Shown: in pieces, positions 5,134 to 8,456 of the stretch | Position numbering within the stretch: the first letter of the stretch is position 1 | How the letters are laid out: each line of letters begins with the position of its first letter | Source of the DNA: Holophagaceae bacterium UBA1801 | GTDB taxonomy: Bacteria; Acidobacteriota; Holophagae; Holophagales; Holophagaceae | Direction: 5' to 3' | Length of the DNA stretch: 8,456 bases | NCBI GenBank assembly: GCA_002319925.1 | Contig: DCFP01000190.1 | Coordinates: 3,727-12,182 of the forward strand | Program-made: the position numbers and the translations under genes | Notes under the pieces: model-generated | Seen by the model: only the letters and a program-made list of their open reading frames with translations | What the model was told of the DNA's origin: nothing | Database searches by the model: none

Positions 5134-7320
5134 ATGGATCTGGATAAAGCGAAACAGACCTTCATCATCGAAGCTCAGGAGCTGTTGGGCGCCATGGAGG
5201 AGGCTCTTCTGACCGTGGAAGGCCAGGCGGACCAGGCGGAGGCCGTCAACGCCATGTTCCGGGCTGTGCACACCATCAAGGGCTCCGCGGGGCTCTTCGG
5301 CCTGGATGGCATCGTCCACTTCTCCCACACCGTGGAGAGCGTCATGGACCGGGTCCGCAGCCATCAGCTCTCCCTTTCCAGCGCTCTGGTGAGCCTCGTC
5401 CTGGAATGCCACGATCACCTTTCCCAGATGATCGCGGATCTGCAGGGGGGGGATCCGGAACCCCCAGCGAGCCGAGAGGTGGGCCAGGGGCTCGTGAACC
5501 GGCTGCTGCCCTTCCTGGAAGGCAAGGGCGTTGAAGCGGGTTCCGCCGCCCCGGTCGTGTCCCGGCAGACATCGAAGGTCCCGGAATCCGAGCAGGGAAG
5601 CTGGCACATCTCTGCCCGGTTCGGTGCCGATGTCCTCCGGAACGGCATGGACCCGCTTTCCTTCATTCGTTTCCTGGGCACCTTGGGAACCATCATCCAC
5701 ATGGCCCCCTTCGTGGACGGCCTGCCCGGGGGTGAAGCCTTCGATCCGGAGACTTGCTACTACGGCTTCGAGCTGGATCTGGAAACGGATGCCGATCGCC
5801 AGACCATCGAGGATGTCTTCGAATTCGTCAGAGAGGACAGCCGGATCCGCATCATCCCACCCCATTCCAAGGTGGAGGAATACATCCAGTTGATCCGCGA
5901 CCTGCCAGAGGAGGAGCGGCTCCTGGGCGAGACCCTGGTGGCGGGCGGCAGCATCACGGCCAAGGATCTCGAGGAATGCCTCCAACGCCAGAAGCAGGAA
6001 TCCTACGAGGGCGGCTCCGTGCAGGGGCGCCTTCTGGGCACCATCCTGATCGAGGACCAGGCGGTGCCACCACCCGTTGTCGCAGCGGCCTTGGACAAGC
6101 AGAAGAAGTTCCAGGAACGCCAGGCCCACGAACTGAAAGTCGTGAAGGTCCAGGCGGACAAGCTGGACAAGCTCGTGGATCTCGTGGGCGAGCTGGTCAT
6201 CGCCGGCGCCACGGCCAAGGTCCTGGCGGGACAGACCCGCGACGACCGGATGATGGAATCCACGGCCATCATCAACAACCTGGTGGAGGCCATCCGAGAT
6301 ACGGCGCTGGGGCTGCGCATGGTGCAGATCGGCGAGACCTTCAACCGCTTCCGCCGCATCGTGCGGGATGTCTCCAAGGAACTGGGCAAGAGCATCGATC
6401 TGGAAATCCACGGTGCTGAAACGGAGCTGGACAAGTCCATCGTCGAGAAGCTGAGCGACCCGCTGATGCACATCGTCCGGAACTCCATCGACCACGGCAT
6501 CGAGCCCCTCGAGATCCGCAAGGCCCGCGGAAAACCGGACGCGGGCACCCTTTCTCTCAATGCGTCCCACGAATCGGGCAGCATCCTGATCGAGGTGAGC
6601 GACGACGGCGGCGGACTCAACCGCTCCAAGATCCTCGCGAAGGCCATGGAACGCGGGCTGATCTCCGCCGGATCCGCGCCTTCCGACCAGGAGGTTTGCA
6701 ACCTGATCTTCGAACCGGGCTTCTCCACGGCGGATTCCGTCAGCAATTTGTCAGGCCGCGGCGTCGGCATGGATGTGGTCCGCCGCAACATCGACGAGCT
6801 GCGGGGCAACATCGAGATCGAAACGGAAGAAGGCCTCGGCACCAACATCCGCATCCGGCTGCCCTTGACCCTCGCCATCATCGATGGCTTCCGGGTGGGC
6901 GTGAACCACGCCTCCTACGTGGTGCCCCTGGACATGGTCATCGAGTGCCTGGACCTGGGACCCTTCCTGGAATCCGAGGAGAACCACCTCATCAACCTGA
7001 GGGGCGAGGTGCTGCCCTTCCTCCGCCTGCGGGAAGTTTTCCGCATCAATGAGGAGCCGCCCCAGCGCGAGCGCGTGGTGGTGGTGCAGTACGGGGAGAC
7101 CCGGGCTGGCCTCGTGGTGGACAAGCTCCTGGGCGAATTCCAGGCGGTCATCAAACCTCTCGGCGGGCTTTTCAGACAGATCCGCGGCATCGGCGGCTCC
7201 ACGATCCTGGGTTCAGGCGAGGTGGCCTTGATCCTGGACGTGCCACAGCTCGTGCAGTTGGCCACAGAACAAAAGCACGCCCCGCTCAAGCGGCTCCCCG
7301 CTCTCCCCGTCATCGGCTAA
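5134..7320 (+). CDS. cheA: Chemotaxis histidine kinase CheA
   Basis: This 728-residue kinase reads receptor state and phosphorylates CheY. P1 (1-105) carries the phospho-accepting H46 in VHTIKGSAG. P3 dimerisation (about 342-405) begins DKLDKLVDLVGELV. The P4 ATP-binding domain (about 406-580) shows the N box MHIVRNSIDHG (N450), G1 box DDGGG (490-494) and G2 box GRGVGMDVV (541-549). P5, the CheW-like domain, fills 586 to about 720. Between P1 and P3 I see no normal P2; instead there is a domain of about 100 residues starting at W157, then two tandem motifs of the type LG-x2-L-[VI] (264-269 and 301-306), each with a Q-K at its end (286-287 and 323-324), 37 residues apart, like the MshEN/GspE N-terminal repeat. 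It stops 15 bp before the next MCP. All catalytic motifs look intact. Confidence 0.96.
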   Translation: MDLDKAKQTFIIEAQELLGAMEEALLTVEGQADQAEAVNAMFRAVHTIKGSAGLFGLDGIVHFSHTVESVMDRVRSHQLSLSSALVSLVLECHDHLSQMIADLQGGDPEPPASREVGQGLVNRLLPFLEGKGVEAGSAAPVVSRQTSKVPESEQGSWHISARFGADVLRNGMDPLSFIRFLGTLGTIIHMAPFVDGLPGGEAFDPETCYYGFELDLETDADRQTIEDVFEFVREDSRIRIIPPHSKVEEYIQLIRDLPEEERLLGETLVAGGSITAKDLEECLQRQKQESYEGGSVQGRLLGTILIEDQAVPPPVVAAALDKQKKFQERQAHELKVVKVQADKLDKLVDLVGELVIAGATAKVLAGQTRDDRMMESTAIINNLVEAIRDTALGLRMVQIGETFNRFRRIVRDVSKELGKSIDLEIHGAETELDKSIVEKLSDPLMHIVRNSIDHGIEPLEIRKARGKPDAGTLSLNASHESGSILIEVSDDGGGLNRSKILAKAMERGLISAGSAPSDQEVCNLIFEPGFSTADSVSNLSGRGVGMDVVRRNIDELRGNIEIETEEGLGTNIRIRLPLTLAIIDGFRVGVNHASYVVPLDMVIECLDLGPFLESEENHLINLRGEVLPFLRLREVFRINEEPPQRERVVVVQYGETRAGLVVDKLLGEFQAVIKPLGGLFRQIRGIGGSTILGSGEVALILDVPQLVQLATEQKHAPLKRLPALPVIG
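5445..5452 (+). repeat. G8 homopolymer tract inside cheA
   Basis: Eight consecutive G bases span codons CAG GGG GGG GAT just after the P1 domain. A slip of one base would shift the frame and remove P3, P4 and P5. This is the longest homopolymer I noticed in the window. Confidence 0.8.
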
Positions 7321-7335
7321 ATCCAGGAGATTCCC

Positions 7336-8456
7336 ATGAACTGGTTCAAATCCCTCCGGCTCGCCAGCCAACTGATTTCCGGCTTCGTCTTGGTCGCCTT
7401 GATTGCAGCCGTAATCGGAGTCATCGGTTACAGGGAGGTAGCCACCATTGATGCGGCCGACACAGTGCTTTATGAAAAAATGACGATTCCTATCAGCGAA
7501 TTGGGTGTCATTTCGACTTCCTTCTGGCGGCTCCGACTTACTGTTCGCACTACAGTGGAAGCAACGGATCCAGCTGAAATCGCTAAAGGCAAAGAAAGCA
7601 TCTCAAAATTTCTGCAAGATATCGCTTCCAACACGGATTCGTTCGGGAAAACCGTCTTGACCGATGATGGGAAGCAGATGTTCGAGGAATTCAAACAGGC
7701 ACATAAACACTATGAAGAAGTGCTTAATCAGGTCATCCGCCTAGCTGACGCCAAGAAGGGCGCTGAAGCGCTTGCCATTATGCGTACGGATGGAAATCAA
7801 GCCGCATCTCGAGAGCAGGAAGCGATCGACAAGCTCACGGATGCCAAGATCAAATTGGCAAAAGAAACCGCTGAATCTAATGACGCCATCGGCAGCGTTG
7901 CTCGAACGACCATGCTCTCCCTCACAGGAGTCGGCACAGTGTTAGCGGTGCTGCTTGGGTTAATACTCACGGCAATCATCAAAAAGCAAGTGGGCGGGGA
8001 ACCCAAGTACGCCGCTGAAATCGCCGGAAAAATCGCCGCTGGAGACCTTTCCATCGACGTGCGAACCGTCGAGGGCGATACCACCAGCATTATGGCTTCC
8101 ATTAAAAACATGGTGGTCAAACTGGCGGAGATCATCGGCAATGTCCGCGAATCCTCTAGTACCCTTGTGGCGGCCTCTGAGCAGCTCAATTCCACGGCTC
8201 AATCCCTGAGCCAGGGCGCCTCCGAGCAGGCTGCCAGCGTAGAGGAGACCAGCGCCTCCATGGAGGAAATGAGCGCCTCCATCGCCCAGAACAATGAGAA
8301 CGCCAAGGTGACGGGGGACATCGCCACCCGGACCGCGAAGGAAACGGCGGAAGGCGGACAGGCCGTGAAAGAAACCGTGTCGGCTATGAAGCAGATCGCG
8401 CAGAAGATCGCCATCATCGACGACATCGCCTACCAGACCAACCTGCTGGCCCTCAA
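7336..8456 (+). CDS. Methyl-accepting chemotaxis protein with four-helix-bundle-type sensor, C-terminus cut by window edge
   Basis: The frame opens at ATG 7336, 5 nt after AGGAGA, and runs 373 codons to the edge. The layout is a classical transmembrane receptor: a short basic N-terminus, TM1 (about 10-32), a helical periplasmic domain of about 155 residues that resembles the 4HB_MCP class, TM2 (about 192-215), HAMP (about 216-268, starting KKQVGGEPKYAAEIAGKIAAG), and the signalling coiled coil with ASEQLNSTAQSLSQGASEQA and EETSASMEEMSASI. The window ends inside the tip at YQTNLLALN. It lies 15 bp after cheA in the same operon and should report to it. The sensor half has more A/T-ending codons (TTA, ATA, AAA, CTT) than the signalling half, which suggests separate histories. 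The ligand cannot be named. Confidence 0.95.
   Translation, partial: MNWFKSLRLASQLISGFVLVALIAAVIGVIGYREVATIDAADTVLYEKMTIPISELGVISTSFWRLRLTVRTTVEATDPAEIAKGKESISKFLQDIASNTDSFGKTVLTDDGKQMFEEFKQAHKHYEEVLNQVIRLADAKKGAEALAIMRTDGNQAASREQEAIDKLTDAKIKLAKETAESNDAIGSVARTTMLSLTGVGTVLAVLLGLILTAIIKKQVGGEPKYAAEIAGKIAAGDLSIDVRTVEGDTTSIMASIKNMVVKLAEIIGNVRESSSTLVAASEQLNSTAQSLSQGASEQAASVEETSASMEEMSASIAQNNENAKVTGDIATRTAKETAEGGQAVKETVSAMKQIAQKIAIIDDIAYQTNLLAL

Noticed and set aside
5101..6570. A 489-codon open frame on the minus strand opposite cheA and the end of the STAS gene.
   Set aside because: It lies fully antisense to genes with clear domains, its His/Asp/Leu-rich translation has no recognisable motif, and long antisense frames are expected opposite GC-rich coding DNA.

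Overview
The window is ordinary chromosomal DNA of a moderately GC-rich bacterium, with one tRNA gene, seven recognisable protein genes and several intergenic signals. My best guess at the host is a member of the Acidobacteriota, possibly of the Holophaga/Geothrix type. This rests on a GatE-like amidotransferase subunit, a FadR-type GntR regulator, heptamer repeat arrays between genes and the composition of the chemotaxis operon. It is an inference only, because no marker gene that fixes the phylum is present.

Region 1 (1-402, minus strand) holds a tRNA-Gln(CUG) gene with its CCA encoded. A strong terminator-like hairpin follows, then the first 87 codons of a GatE-like Glu-tRNA(Gln) amidotransferase subunit that runs off the left edge. 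The tRNA and the enzyme that would complete its charging lie side by side.

Region 2 (403-2927) holds a GntR/FCD-family regulator on the plus strand, preceded by two identical 10-bp palindromes spaced 20 bp apart. It converges on a PepD-type aminoacyl-histidine dipeptidase on the minus strand. The 123-bp gap between their stop codons contains two heptamer arrays in opposite orientation around a GC-rich hairpin.

Region 3 (2928-3234) is an AT-richer gap. It carries a plausible flagellar-type (sigma-28) promoter and a short reading frame with a good ribosome binding site but an ATA where the start codon should be.

Region 4 (3235-8456, plus strand) is a tightly packed chemotaxis operon: a membrane-hairpin MCP, a CheY-like receiver, a STAS-domain protein, CheA, and a classical MCP cut off by the right edge. 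The receptors would control CheA autophosphorylation, CheA would phosphorylate CheY, and the STAS protein is an unusual extra member. The first MCP ends in a segment with a CheZ-like D-x3-Q motif, so it might also act on CheY-P; this is the most interesting hypothesis in the window. CheA has no obvious canonical P2 domain and instead carries a middle region with two tandem LG-x2-L motifs.
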